From Sulfurimonas sp. (lineage in GTDB: Bacteria; Campylobacterota; Campylobacteria; Campylobacterales; Sulfurimonadaceae): a DNA stretch of 64,000 nt. Under the pieces are notes generated by a model that was given only the letters and a program-made list of their open reading frames with translations, had not been told where the DNA came from and searched no databases. Made by a program: the position numbers and the translations under genes. Position 1 is the stretch's first letter. The number at the start of each line of letters is the position of its first letter. The DNA is taken from positions 2,407,405-2,471,404 of the forward strand of contig NZ_CP093397.1 of the NCBI RefSeq assembly GCF_029027585.1. The letters run 5' to 3'. Positions 15,706 through 24,377 of the stretch are shown piece after piece.

Positions 15706-16946
15706 AGAAAGTCTACTTTAAGACCTTTGGATGCAGAACAAATCTCTATGATTCGCAAGTGATGATGGGTGCTTTAAAGGAGTATAAAATCACACAAAAT
15801 GAAGAAGAAGCTGATGCCATAGTTATAAACTCTTGTACGGTTACAAATGGGGCAGACACGCATGTTCGCTCATATATTTCTCATATAGAAAAAACTGTAA
15901 GTGCCAAAATCTTTTTAACAGGTTGTGGGGCACATACTAAGGGAGAGAGTCTTTTAGCATCTGGTAGAGTTCATGGTGTTTTTGGTCAAAGTGAAAAGCT
16001 TAAAATAGATTCTTTACTTTCACAAGAAAAACCTTTTTATGATGCTGGAGATTTAAACCATATAGATGAAGCGGTAGTTGATGATTTTGTAGGTAAAAGT
16101 AGAGCTTTTATAAAGATACAAGAAGGCTGTGACTTTAGATGTTCTTACTGTATCATCCCGTTTGTTCGAGGGAATGCTAGAAGTATGGATGAGAGCAAAA
16201 TCTTAGAACAAATCACAAGACTTGCTTTGAACGGTTTTGGAGAGTTTATCTTAACTGGAACAAATGTTGGTAGTTATGGACAAAAAACAGATAGTTCTAT
16301 GGCTAAATTGATGAAAAAAATATCTAAAATTAGAGGTGTAAGACGCGTAAGACTGGGAAGTGTTGAGCCTATTCAGATAGATGATGAGTTTAAAGAGCTT
16401 CTTGATGAACCATGGCTTGAAAAGCATCTGCATATTGCACTTCAGCATACTTCTCCTAAAATGCTAAAGATAATGAATAGAAGAAATGTTTACAAACAAG
16501 ATAAAGAGCTTTTTGAACTTTTAGCATCTAAAGGTTTTGCGATTGGTACCGATTTTATAACAGGACATCCAGGAGAGAGTCAGGAGATTTGGAGTGAAGC
16601 GATTCAAAATGTTAAAAAATTACCTTTAACGCATCTACACGCTTTTTCTTACTCTAAAAGAGATTCAACTTCCTCAGCACAAATGAAACTTGATGTAAAT
16701 GGCAAACTTGCAAAAGAACGATTGCATGAGCTAGAGGCTATTGTAAAGAGTAAAAATTTAGATTTTAGAAAAGCTTTTGATGGGGAACTAGAGATTTTAG
16801 TTGAGAGTCAAAAAGACTCTCTTTTTGTAGGTTATGACCAGCATTTCAATAAAATAGTTATTGATTCAAATGAAGACTTATTGGGTAACTGGATAAATAT
16901 AAAAGATTACGAAAGACGAGGAGAGTTTAACTATGCCAAATTCTAA
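15702..16946 (+). CDS. mtaB: tRNA threonylcarbamoyladenosine(37) methylthiotransferase MtaB
   Basis: A 414-residue radical-SAM enzyme converting t6A to ms2t6A at position 37 of ANN-decoding tRNAs. The N-terminal UPF0004 domain carries cluster cysteines in FGCRTNLYDSQ, INSCTVTNGAD and FLTGCGAH. The radical-SAM CxxxCxxC is in IQEGCDFRCSYCIIPFVRG near residue 143. A TRAM-like C-terminus follows at about 355 (ILVESQKDSLFVGYDQHF). FGCRTNLYDSQ and the single TRAM favour MtaB over MiaB or RimO. It overlaps mscS by 4 bp and the ftsH-like gene by 14 bp. Confidence 0.9.
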   Translation: MKKVYFKTFGCRTNLYDSQVMMGALKEYKITQNEEEADAIVINSCTVTNGADTHVRSYISHIEKTVSAKIFLTGCGAHTKGESLLASGRVHGVFGQSEKLKIDSLLSQEKPFYDAGDLNHIDEAVVDDFVGKSRAFIKIQEGCDFRCSYCIIPFVRGNARSMDESKILEQITRLALNGFGEFILTGTNVGSYGQKTDSSMAKLMKKISKIRGVRRVRLGSVEPIQIDDEFKELLDEPWLEKHLHIALQHTSPKMLKIMNRRNVYKQDKELFELLASKGFAIGTDFITGHPGESQEIWSEAIQNVKKLPLTHLHAFSYSKRDSTSSAQMKLDVNGKLAKERLHELEAIVKSKNLDFRKAFDGELEILVESQKDSLFVGYDQHFNKIVIDSNEDLLGNWINIKDYERRGEFNYAKF

Positions 16947-18576
16947 AACAAACAGAATTTTACTTTATGTTTCAGCTTTTTTTATTATAGCTTTGATATT
17001 GTTTGCGATTCTTCGAGATAATGCATCTGAGATTACTTTAAAAGATGCTAGGTCAATCTTAGAAAATCATACAGTAACTAATGTTACAGTGACAAAAGAT
17101 TTTGTCTTTTTAAAAACTGATAATAATTTTTATAAAATTGCATCTTCTCAAGTTACTCCAAAGATGTTTATAGATTACAAGGTTAAAGTAGATACAGGAG
17201 CAAATATTTTAGTATATTTTCTTTTTGGAGTGTTGATTTTAGGAAGTGGAACATTGCTTGTTAGATGGTGGCAAAAAAGAGAGCCACTTGTAGAAGGTGG
17301 TGGTGTTAGACAAAGTGCTAAAGTAGATATAGGTGAAAGTTCTCCCGTAGAAGCTACAAAAAGTGATGTTAAGTTTAGTGATATTGGTGGGATTAGCGAT
17401 GTTAAGATGGAGCTTGAAGAGATTATAGACTTTATGCGAAATCCTAAAAAATATAAAAGTTTTGGTGCAAGAATGCCTCGTGGTGTTCTTTTAGTTGGTC
17501 CTCCAGGTGTTGGTAAAACTATGATAGCTAAAGCTGTTGCACATGAAGCGGGAGTTCCGTTTTACTATCAAAGTGGTGCTTCTTTTGTTCAGATTTATGT
17601 AGGAATGGGTGCAAAAAGAGTTCATGAACTTTTTACCGCTGCAAAAAACAACTCTCCTTCTATAATTTTTATAGATGAGATAGATGCTGTTGGAAAACAA
17701 AGAGATGGCACAAGAAATGATGAGAGAGAAGCAACGCTAAATCAACTTCTAACAGAGATGGACGGTTTTGAGAGTAAGAGCGGTGTAATAGTTTTAGCAG
17801 CTACAAATAAGATAGATGTTTTAGACTCAGCACTTCTTCGTGCTGGTAGGTTTGATAGAAGAGTATTTGTTGAACTTCCTACAAAAAGAGAAAGAGCATC
17901 TATACTACAAAAGTATCTTAAAAAAGTTCCACATGAGTTAGAAGTAGATGCAGTAGCAAATATGACGGTTGGTTTTAATGGAGCTTCTTTAGCTGCTTTA
18001 GTAAATGAAGCTGCACTTTTAGCAATGCGACAAAATGATTTTCAAGTTAACATAGAACATTTTCATCAAGTAAAAGATAGAGTGATGTTTGGTAAAAAGA
18101 AGTTACAAATGTTGAGTGAAAAACAAAAAGCATTTCGTGTAACTTACCAAGCTGCAAAAGTTATATGCGCTACCTACTTTGACTTACCTTTTGAGAAGTT
18201 AATGCTTTCAAATGAAAAGTTAACTCCAAGCATCGATGAACCACTTATTCAATATGAGTTAGAATCAAGAATTAAAATGCTTTTATCTGGAATGGTTGCT
18301 TGTTCTTTGAAGTATTCACAACACGCAAGTAGTGCTAAAATAGATTTAGATGAAGCTAAAGAGTTAGTAAAAAAGATGCTACAAGAGTATGGAATGGGAG
18401 ACAATTTAATATCTAAAGAAGATGAAGAGTTGACTTTGATGAACAGATTATATGATGAAACTAAAATTTTTATTGAGTCTATGAGTAAGGCTATGAGTGG
18501 GGTTGAGTTGATTTTAAATGAAAGAGAAAGCATCTCCAAAATAGATGTAAAAAAAGAGATAGATGCTGTTCTTTAG
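16933..18576 (+). CDS. FtsH-like membrane AAA+ ATPase lacking the protease HExxH motif
   Basis: A 547-residue protein with two N-terminal membrane helices (about 10-27 and 93-112) around a short periplasmic segment. An intact AAA+ module follows: Walker A GPPGVGKT, pore loop SFVQIYVGMGAKRV, Walker B IIFIDEIDAVG, and arginine-finger region LLRAGRFDRRVFVELP. The helical region after it aligns with the M41 peptidase, but the zinc-binding HEAGH is replaced by YQAAK (in FRVTYQAAKVICATY). ATP-driven unfolding or extraction is therefore predicted without proteolysis. The true FtsH would be encoded elsewhere. It overlaps mtaB and bioV by 14 bp each. From memory, the same position is held by HP0286 and Cj1005c. 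Confidence 0.85.
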   Translation: MPNSKTNRILLYVSAFFIIALILFAILRDNASEITLKDARSILENHTVTNVTVTKDFVFLKTDNNFYKIASSQVTPKMFIDYKVKVDTGANILVYFLFGVLILGSGTLLVRWWQKREPLVEGGGVRQSAKVDIGESSPVEATKSDVKFSDIGGISDVKMELEEIIDFMRNPKKYKSFGARMPRGVLLVGPPGVGKTMIAKAVAHEAGVPFYYQSGASFVQIYVGMGAKRVHELFTAAKNNSPSIIFIDEIDAVGKQRDGTRNDEREATLNQLLTEMDGFESKSGVIVLAATNKIDVLDSALLRAGRFDRRVFVELPTKRERASILQKYLKKVPHELEVDAVANMTVGFNGASLAALVNEAALLAMRQNDFQVNIEHFHQVKDRVMFGKKKLQMLSEKQKAFRVTYQAAKVICATYFDLPFEKLMLSNEKLTPSIDEPLIQYELESRIKMLLSGMVACSLKYSQHASSAKIDLDEAKELVKKMLQEYGMGDNLISKEDEELTLMNRLYDETKIFIESMSKAMSGVELILNERESISKIDVKKEIDAVL

Positions 18577-19084
18577 CGGTTTTTCTCTACTAAATGAAGA
18601 GTATCTTTTAGAAGATTTTTTAAATACTTCATCATATAGCATCTGTGGTTTTTCTTATGGAGCGATAAAAGCATTTAAAGAGGCGAAAAAAAAGTTGGCA
18701 TCTGGACAAAGAGTTGATACTTTACAACTTTTATCTCCAGCTTTTTTTCAGTCAAAAGATGAAAAATTTAAAAGACTTCAAAAGAGAGCATACTCTAAAA
18801 ATAAGATAATATATTTAAAGAAGTTTTTAAACTCTTGTTTTGAGCCTTATGAAAAAAAAATAGTGCAAAATAGAGTTAGTAGTATAGAAGAACTTGATGA
18901 ATTACTTTTTTATACATGGAATCTTGATGAGTTAAAAGAACTTGAAGAGCAGGGTGTTAAAATAGAGGTTTATTTAGGTGGTAAAGATAGTATAGTAGAT
19001 GCTCTTAGTGTAAAAGATTTTTTTTTAGAAATAGCAACAGTTACATATATTAAAGATGCAAACCATTTTTTACAGATAAGTTAG
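18563..19084 (+). CDS. bioV: Pimeloyl-ACP methyl ester esterase BioV
   Basis: A compact 173-residue alpha/beta hydrolase. The nucleophile elbow is GFSYG (near residue 33). The acidic residue is probably in LGGKDSIVDA and the histidine in DANHFLQ at the C-terminus. Size, N-terminus FFSGFSLLNEE and catalytic layout match BioV, the short esterase that in Helicobacter releases pimeloyl-ACP for biotin synthesis in place of BioH. It overlaps the ftsH-like gene by 14 bp, so expression is coupled to it. No other bio gene is in the window. The assignment is from remembered family features; another small esterase is possible. Confidence 0.72.
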   Translation: MLFFSGFSLLNEEYLLEDFLNTSSYSICGFSYGAIKAFKEAKKKLASGQRVDTLQLLSPAFFQSKDEKFKRLQKRAYSKNKIIYLKKFLNSCFEPYEKKIVQNRVSSIEELDELLFYTWNLDELKELEEQGVKIEVYLGGKDSIVDALSVKDFFLEIATVTYIKDANHFLQIS

Positions 19085-19091
19085 AATATAT

Positions 19092-19097
19092 TATAAT
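19092..19097 (+). promoter_or_regulatory. mog: Candidate -10 (TATAAT) for mog
   Basis: TATAAT lies 43 bp before the mog ATG and just after the bioV stop. The leader ends in TTTAAAGGAAATAATAAAATG with a strong ribosome site. mog can therefore be expressed apart from the upstream overlapping operon. Confidence 0.4.
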
Positions 19098-19140
19098 AAA
19101 CAAAGTTTTTTGAGAAACTAAATTTAAAGGAAATAATAAA

Positions 19141-19674
19141 ATGAGTAAAATTAAAATAGGTGTCATAACTGCTAGTGATAGAGCTAGTAAGGGAATATAT
19201 GAAGATATTTCAGGTGTGGCAATTCAAGATACTATGAAGGATTACCTAAAGAGTGAATTTGAGATATTGTATAGATGTATCCCTGATGACCAGTATGTAA
19301 TAGAGCATACAATTAAAAAATTATGTGATGATGAAGGTTGTTGCTTGGTTGTAACAACTGGTGGAACAGGACCAGCCTTAAGAGATGTTACTCCTGAGGC
19401 AACAGAGAATGTGTGTGAGAAAATGATGCCTGGTTTTGGTGAGCTTATGCGTCAAGTAAGTTTACAGTATGTTCCAACAGCTATTCTTTCAAGACAGACA
19501 GCAGGAATAAGAGGAAAATCTTTAATCATCAACCTCCCTGGAAAACCAAAGTCTATTCGTGAATGTTTAGATGCTGTATTTCCTGCGGTACCATACTGTA
19601 TAGACTTGATTGAAGGTCCATTTTTAGAGGTGAATGAAGATGTTATAAAAGTTTTTAGACCAAAGGCTAAGTAA
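19141..19674 (+). CDS. mog: Molybdopterin adenylyltransferase Mog
   Basis: A 177-residue cytoplasmic enzyme that adenylates molybdopterin before molybdate insertion. The MoCF_biosynth domain begins with GVITASDRASKGIYEDISG. It contains the substrate loop VVTTGGTGPALRDVTPEAT and the closing signature IINLPGKPKSIRECLDAVF. Length and DVTPEAT favour Mog over MoaB. It is preceded by its own promoter candidate and ends 1 bp from the convergent xthA. Molybdoenzymes such as periplasmic nitrate reductase are likely clients but are not in this window. Confidence 0.9.
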   Translation: MSKIKIGVITASDRASKGIYEDISGVAIQDTMKDYLKSEFEILYRCIPDDQYVIEHTIKKLCDDEGCCLVVTTGGTGPALRDVTPEATENVCEKMMPGFGELMRQVSLQYVPTAILSRQTAGIRGKSLIINLPGKPKSIRECLDAVFPAVPYCIDLIEGPFLEVNEDVIKVFRPKAK

Positions 19675-19675
19675 G

Positions 19676-20452
19676 TTAAATACTTAGTCTTATCCCAACA
19701 GGACAGTGATCAGAGCCTTCTATGTAGTCTAGTATAAAGGCATCTTCTAAGTTTTCTGCTAAATCTTCACTTATAAAAAAGTAGTCTATTCTCCAACCAA
19801 CATTTTTGAGCCTAGCGCCAGAACGATAAGACCACCAGCTATATCTATCAATCTCATCACCGTTTACATATCTAAAAGTATCTATGTAGCCATGTTCTAA
19901 GAGTTTATCTATCCATGCTCTCTCTATTTCTAAAAAGCCTGATGTTTTAGAGTTTGCTTTTGGATTTTTAAGGTCAATCTCTTTGTGTGCTGTGTTTACA
20001 TCTCCACAAATTATGATAGATTTTCCTTCATCTTTTAGTTTTTCACAGTAAGTTAAAAAATCATCATAAAACTTCATTTTATATGCAAGTCTTATTTCAT
20101 CTTTTTGACCATTTGGAAAATAAACATTAAAAAGAACTATATCTTCATAATGAGTTTCAACTATTCTACCTTCTGCTAGAGTATCTATATTTTTGCAAGT
20201 AGAGTTGTAGTCACTTTTCAAAGTACTCCAAGTCATAGTGCCACTATAACCTTTTTTTGTCGCGAAATTGACTAAAATATCTTGATAGTTTTTTTCAAAA
20301 AGCTCTTGTGGTATCTGTTCTTCTAAAGCCTTTATCTCTTGGAGGCATAAAATATCAGGTTGTCTTTCATCTATCCATTTTAGAGCTTCTTTGTTGCCAA
20401 CAGCACGAATACCATTAACATTCCATGAGATTATTTCTATTGAGTTTGACAT
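19676..20452 (-). CDS. xthA: Exodeoxyribonuclease III
   Basis: A 258-residue AP endonuclease/3'-5' exonuclease of base excision repair. Family motifs are clear: IISWNVNGIRAVGNK (metal Asn), ILCLQEIKALEEQIP (metal Glu), YFPNGQKDEIRLAYK, ICGDVNTAHKEIDL, and the C-terminal WRIDYFFISEDL plus YIEGSDHCPVGIRL with the catalytic Asp-His. Length is typical. It is convergent with mog (1-bp gap) and downstream of the sdhABE-type operon, separated from it by a structured repeat. Confidence 0.95.
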   Translation of the reverse strand: MSNSIEIISWNVNGIRAVGNKEALKWIDERQPDILCLQEIKALEEQIPQELFEKNYQDILVNFATKKGYSGTMTWSTLKSDYNSTCKNIDTLAEGRIVETHYEDIVLFNVYFPNGQKDEIRLAYKMKFYDDFLTYCEKLKDEGKSIIICGDVNTAHKEIDLKNPKANSKTSGFLEIERAWIDKLLEHGYIDTFRYVNGDEIDRYSWWSYRSGARLKNVGWRIDYFFISEDLAENLEDAFILDYIEGSDHCPVGIRLSI

Positions 20453-20492
20453 TATAATTCACTTTTAAAGAGATTTTGAGGCAATATAAAAA

Positions 20493-20611
20493 GCACCAAG
20501 GTGCGTGAGTTATCCGCTGAGGAGAACTAAGCGTTAGCGTAGTCAAAGGAATTTCTAGCACTAAATGCTGACACCACCGTTGCTAAAGCAAAAGTGTGGT
20601 GCCTTCCTTTG
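20493..20611. repeat. Structured REP-like intergenic element
   Basis: This 119-bp element fills the gap between mfrE and xthA. It opens with GCACC-AA-GGTGC (20493-20504). A long nested stem follows: CAAAGGAA (20544-20551) pairs with TTCCTTTG (20604-20611), CACCAC (20572-20577) with GTGGTG (20596-20601), and TTGC (20580) with GCAA (20588) around TAAA. The block AGCGTTAGCGTAGTCAAAGG resembles AGTAAAGG-containing sequence at 51314-51358, so a dispersed family is likely. It may also terminate or stabilise the upstream operon mRNA. Confidence 0.65.
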
Positions 20612-20616
20612 GCGTA

Positions 20617-21507
20617 CTAAATAAATGTGACTTCGCTTACATGATGCTCAAGACCAAGTTCACTTGTTTCACAACCAAGTGCAAGTCCTATCATCTGTTG
20701 CATATGAAGCACAGGAAGGTTTAGTTCACGACCTACTGCATCCCCTGAGTGTTTCATTTGAGTATCAAGCTTTAGATGACATAGTGGACAAGGAGTTACC
20801 ATCCAGTCAGCATTACCATCTGTTGCACCAGCTATAGCTGTTCCTGCTAAGATAGAAGCAGTTTTAGGTGCTTGAAGCTCAACATGAAAACCACAACATT
20901 TATTTTTTTGCTCATAATCTACGGTATGACCACCACAGGCAATGATTAAATCATCAAGTGAAGTAGGGTTGTAAGGGTTTTCAGCAGTTTTATGTGTTTT
21001 GTTTTGAAGTTCAGATGGACGAATGTTATGACAACCATAAAATGGTGCAATATTAAATTGACTAAGAGGTCTAACTACCATTTCTTTTATTTTATCAAGA
21101 CCAATATCGTCTATAATAGCATAAAGAAAATGAATTATATTAGAAGTACCTTTGTATTCTAAGCCAACTTCATTTAGCTTTTCGTTTACTCTTGCTTTTA
21201 AATTTTCATCATTATCTAGACGATGTTTAGTCATTGCAGTGTTTAATTGACAGGTATTACAGATGGTAACCATTGTAAGTTCATGTTTTTCAGCGTAAGC
21301 AATATTTCTAGCATTTAAAACTAGAGATAAAAAATCATCATAATCTTGTAGATGTGAAGCACCACAGCATGAAGCTTCTGTAAGTTCAACAAGTTCTATA
21401 TCTAATTTTTTAGCAACTGCTAAAGTTGACATCATTTGCTCTGGAGTACTTTGTTTAGCAGTACATCCTGTAAAAAGTGCATATTTTAGTTTTTTCATAT
21501 TTTTCAC
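20617..21507 (-). CDS. mfrE: CCG-domain membrane-anchor subunit of SdhABE/MfrABE-type complex
   Basis: A 296-residue protein with two CCG (HdrB-like) cysteine modules. The first has FTGCTAKQ, EASCCGASHL and ICNTCQLN; the second has FYGCHNIRP, KNKCCGFH and TPCPLCHLKLD. Such subunits bind an unusual FeS cluster and pass electrons between membrane quinone and the FeS subunit in type-E succinate/fumarate complexes. It is the last gene of the operon, 2 bp after the FeS-subunit gene. No transmembrane helices are visible, as usual for this type, so attachment is peripheral. The direction (succinate oxidation or fumarate reduction) cannot be decided here. Confidence 0.87.
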   Translation of the reverse strand: MKNMKKLKYALFTGCTAKQSTPEQMMSTLAVAKKLDIELVELTEASCCGASHLQDYDDFLSLVLNARNIAYAEKHELTMVTICNTCQLNTAMTKHRLDNDENLKARVNEKLNEVGLEYKGTSNIIHFLYAIIDDIGLDKIKEMVVRPLSQFNIAPFYGCHNIRPSELQNKTHKTAENPYNPTSLDDLIIACGGHTVDYEQKNKCCGFHVELQAPKTASILAGTAIAGATDGNADWMVTPCPLCHLKLDTQMKHSGDAVGRELNLPVLHMQQMIGLALGCETSELGLEHHVSEVTFI

Positions 21508-21509
21508 CC

Positions 21510-22490
21510 TTAGAACTTTGATGTCGATGATGATTTTATAAGTTTTTGAATTTCATCAAGATTATCAGATTTTGGTACAGCCCAAGGCATAACTATTTTA
21601 CCTTTTTTGTACATCTTCATAGCTACAGGAACATGTTTAATAACACTAGGACCTTCAGAGTAAAGAACTAACTCTCCTTCATCTAAAACACCTCGTTTTT
21701 TGATAGAGTGCATGAAACCAACAGCATGACGAGTAGCTACATTTGAAGTTGCAACACCTTCACGAAATAGCATATGGTGAAGTTTAGTTATTTTATCGAT
21801 TGGATTAACATCTTTTGGACAAACTTCAGCACACTCATAACATTTTACGCAATCCCAAAGACCTTGCTTCTCTTTATGTAGTTCTACAAGTCTTTTAACA
21901 TGAGTATCATCACGCACATCTGCCTCAAAACGATAAGCTTTAGCAAAAGCAGCTGGACCAAAAAACTCTTCGTTCACTTCAACAACTGGACAGGCATAGT
22001 GACATGCTCCACATTGAATACAAAGGTCAGCTTCATTTAACTCTTCCGCTTCTTGGGGAGTAACTAGATGTTCATGCTCTGGATGCTCATCAACATCAGA
22101 GATAAGGTAAGGGTGGACAGAATCATGTTTCTCCCAAAAGTCACCCTTGTCTATAATCATATCTTTTATAGCTCTTTTAATGCTTAGTGGTTCGATGGTA
22201 AGTTCATTACCAAAAAACTCTATCATTTTGTTCATGCTTTCTTTGCATGCAAGAGTAGCACGACCATTTACTTTTATGGCACAAGCTCCACAAATTCCAT
22301 GACGACAGCTACGACGGTAAGAAAAACTACCATCATGATCCCATTTAATTCTGTTTAGTATATCTAGTACAACTTCCTCTGAAGTTACTTCCATAGTATA
22401 ATTTTCATAGTATGGAAGATAATCTTCATCCGCATTAAAACGAAATACTTTGAAGTTTACTTGTTGTGTAGTTATTTTATTGATACTCAT
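21510..22490 (-). CDS. sdhB: Succinate dehydrogenase/fumarate reductase iron-sulfur subunit (SdhB/MfrB type)
   Basis: A 326-residue electron-transfer subunit. The 2Fe-2S site is RRSCRHGICGACAIKVNG with the final Cys in ATLACKES. The 4Fe-4S and 3Fe-4S sites follow in LCIQCGACHYACPV and CVKCYECAEVCPKDVNP. The protein is longer than FrdB (239 residues) because of a C-terminal extension of about 70 residues, a trait of the E-type complexes. The gene lies 9 bp after the flavoprotein gene and 2 bp before the CCG subunit gene. Confidence 0.92.
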   Translation of the reverse strand: MSINKITTQQVNFKVFRFNADEDYLPYYENYTMEVTSEEVVLDILNRIKWDHDGSFSYRRSCRHGICGACAIKVNGRATLACKESMNKMIEFFGNELTIEPLSIKRAIKDMIIDKGDFWEKHDSVHPYLISDVDEHPEHEHLVTPQEAEELNEADLCIQCGACHYACPVVEVNEEFFGPAAFAKAYRFEADVRDDTHVKRLVELHKEKQGLWDCVKCYECAEVCPKDVNPIDKITKLHHMLFREGVATSNVATRHAVGFMHSIKKRGVLDEGELVLYSEGPSVIKHVPVAMKMYKKGKIVMPWAVPKSDNLDEIQKLIKSSSTSKF

Positions 22491-22499
22491 AAGTTCTCC

Positions 22500-24212
22500 T
22501 TAGTATGTTCTTTCTTGTAGTTCATGTTTTCCAAGTTTAACATCCATATATTCAAGTTTGATTTCACCATCTTTATCCATATAAGCCATTGTGTGTTTTA
22601 AGAAGTTTTCATCATCACGACTTTCAAAATCTTCTCTATAGTGAGCACCACGACTTTCTTTTCTTGCAAGCGCACTCTCAACTATAAAAGCACTATAATC
22701 AATCATGTGACCTAGTTCTATCGCTTCTTGAAGTTCTGTATTGAAAACACTTGATTTATCTTTAATGCGAATGTCTTTAAATCTTTGACGAATCTCTTTA
22801 ATTGTAGTCACTGCAGTATCAAGAAGTTCTTTAGTTCTAAATGCACCAGCATTATCTGTCATACATTGTTGAAGCTCTTTTCTAAGGTTTGGTACTTTTT
22901 CTTTACCGTTATTGGTAAGTACAAAATCAATCTCATTTAAAGCTACTTGCGCATCTGCCTCGGTTGCAGGACGAAGCTCGATAGTTTCTATCTCTTTAAC
23001 CATTGTTTTACCAACAAAGCGACCAAAAAGTAAAGCTTCTAAAACTGAGTTTGCGCCAAGACGGTTTGCTCCATGAACTGAAACACAAGCACACTCACCA
23101 GCAGCATAAAAACCTTCAATAAATTCATCATTATTTAAGCGAACATTACCATCGATATTTACAGGAATACCACCCATAGAGTAGTGAGCAGTAGGAGAAA
23201 TTAAGATAGGTTCTTTTATCATGTCAAGACCTAAAAAAGTGATAGCTAAATCACGAAGTTCAGGTAATTTTTCCATAATTAAATCTTTGCCCAGATGCGT
23301 TACATCTATATAAACAGCATCTTTTCTTGGACCAACTCCGCGACCTTCTCTGATTTCATTTAAAATAGCACGACTTACAACATCTCTAGATGCTAATTCC
23401 ATTGCATTAGGAGCATATTTATCCATAAACCTTTCGCCAAGAGAGTTTAGAAGATAACCACCTTCTCCTCTTGCTGCTTCAGAGATTAAAACACCATTCC
23501 CAGAAAGTCCTGATGGGTGAAACTGTACAAATTCCATATCTTCTAAAGGAAGACCATGACGAGCAACGATAGAAAGTCCATCTCCAGTATTTGCATGTGC
23601 ATTTGAGTTTATTTTATATGAACGAGCATATCCACCAGTAGCAAACATTACAGATTTTGCATTAAAAATAACAACTTGCATATCTCTAATATTAAAAGCG
23701 ACTATACCGCTTACTTTTCCATCTTTATAGATAATATCAGCAGCGTACCATTCATCCCAAAACTTTACACCAGTTCGATGAGCTTGTTCATATATAGTTT
23801 GCAGTAGAGTTAAACCTGTTCTGTCTTTTGCAAAACAAGCACGAGGAGAACTTTGTCCACCAAAAGGTCTTTGAGCGATTTTCCCATCAGGTGTACGGCT
23901 AAATGCTGCACCCATTCTCTCTATCCATCTGATAGTTTGAGGTGCTTTTTGACACATAAACTCAACAGCATCTTGATCTGCTAAATAGTCAGAACCTTTG
24001 ACTGTATCGAACTCATGTAGTTCAACACTGTCTTCATCACTAAAGGCTGCATTAACACCACCTTGAGCCGCACCTGAATGACTTCTAAGTGGGTGCAGTT
24101 TCGTAATAACAGCAACTTTTTTTCCTGCTTTTTGTAATTGTCTAGCTGCAGCACAACCCGCTAAACCAGCACCAACAATTATTGCATCGTAAGTATAAAT
24201 AGGAATACTCAT
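22500..24212 (-). CDS. sdhA: Succinate dehydrogenase/fumarate reductase flavoprotein (SdhA/MfrA type)
   Basis: A 570-residue FAD subunit. The dinucleotide fold is [18 protein letters not shown]. The covalent-FAD His is in [15 protein letters not shown]. Active-site regions include [32 protein letters not shown] and [17 protein letters not shown]. The C-terminal domain has [13 protein letters not shown]. The start has no Tat signal, unlike what I recall for periplasmic MfrA of Wolinella or Campylobacter, so this complex should face the cytoplasm. It differs from FrdA (661 residues) in the same window and belongs to a separate branch. A promoter candidate lies 38 bp upstream. Confidence 0.92.
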   Translation of the reverse strand: MSIPIYTYDAIIVGAGLAGCAAARQLQKAGKKVAVITKLHPLRSHSGAAQGGVNAAFSDEDSVELHEFDTVKGSDYLADQDAVEFMCQKAPQTIRWIERMGAAFSRTPDGKIAQRPFGGQSSPRACFAKDRTGLTLLQTIYEQAHRTGVKFWDEWYAADIIYKDGKVSGIVAFNIRDMQVVIFNAKSVMFATGGYARSYKINSNAHANTGDGLSIVARHGLPLEDMEFVQFHPSGLSGNGVLISEAARGEGGYLLNSLGERFMDKYAPNAMELASRDVVSRAILNEIREGRGVGPRKDAVYIDVTHLGKDLIMEKLPELRDLAITFLGLDMIKEPILISPTAHYSMGGIPVNIDGNVRLNNDEFIEGFYAAGECACVSVHGANRLGANSVLEALLFGRFVGKTMVKEIETIELRPATEADAQVALNEIDFVLTNNGKEKVPNLRKELQQCMTDNAGAFRTKELLDTAVTTIKEIRQRFKDIRIKDKSSVFNTELQEAIELGHMIDYSAFIVESALARKESRGAHYREDFESRDDENFLKHTMAYMDKDGEIKLEYMDVKLGKHELQERTY

Positions 24213-24249
24213 TAGCTTTCCTTAAATTAAAATTGTAAAAATAATGATG

Positions 24250-24255
24250 ATTATA
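24250..24255 (-). promoter_or_regulatory. Candidate -10 for the sdhABE-type operon
   Basis: Read on the minus strand, GGATATAATC supplies TATAAT 38 bp before the flavoprotein ATG. AAGGAAAG at about 24216-24223 is the ribosome site. The rest of the gap to 24377 shows no further feature. Confidence 0.42.
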
Positions 24256-24377
24256 TCCTTAGATGCCTTTGTATATGATAAACATTAGATTTGAAATAAG
24301 GAAGTTTTATATTGTTACTAAAAGAAACAATCAATGTGTAGTGTACCCAAAAAAAGTAACTTATTGTAACGCTTTGG

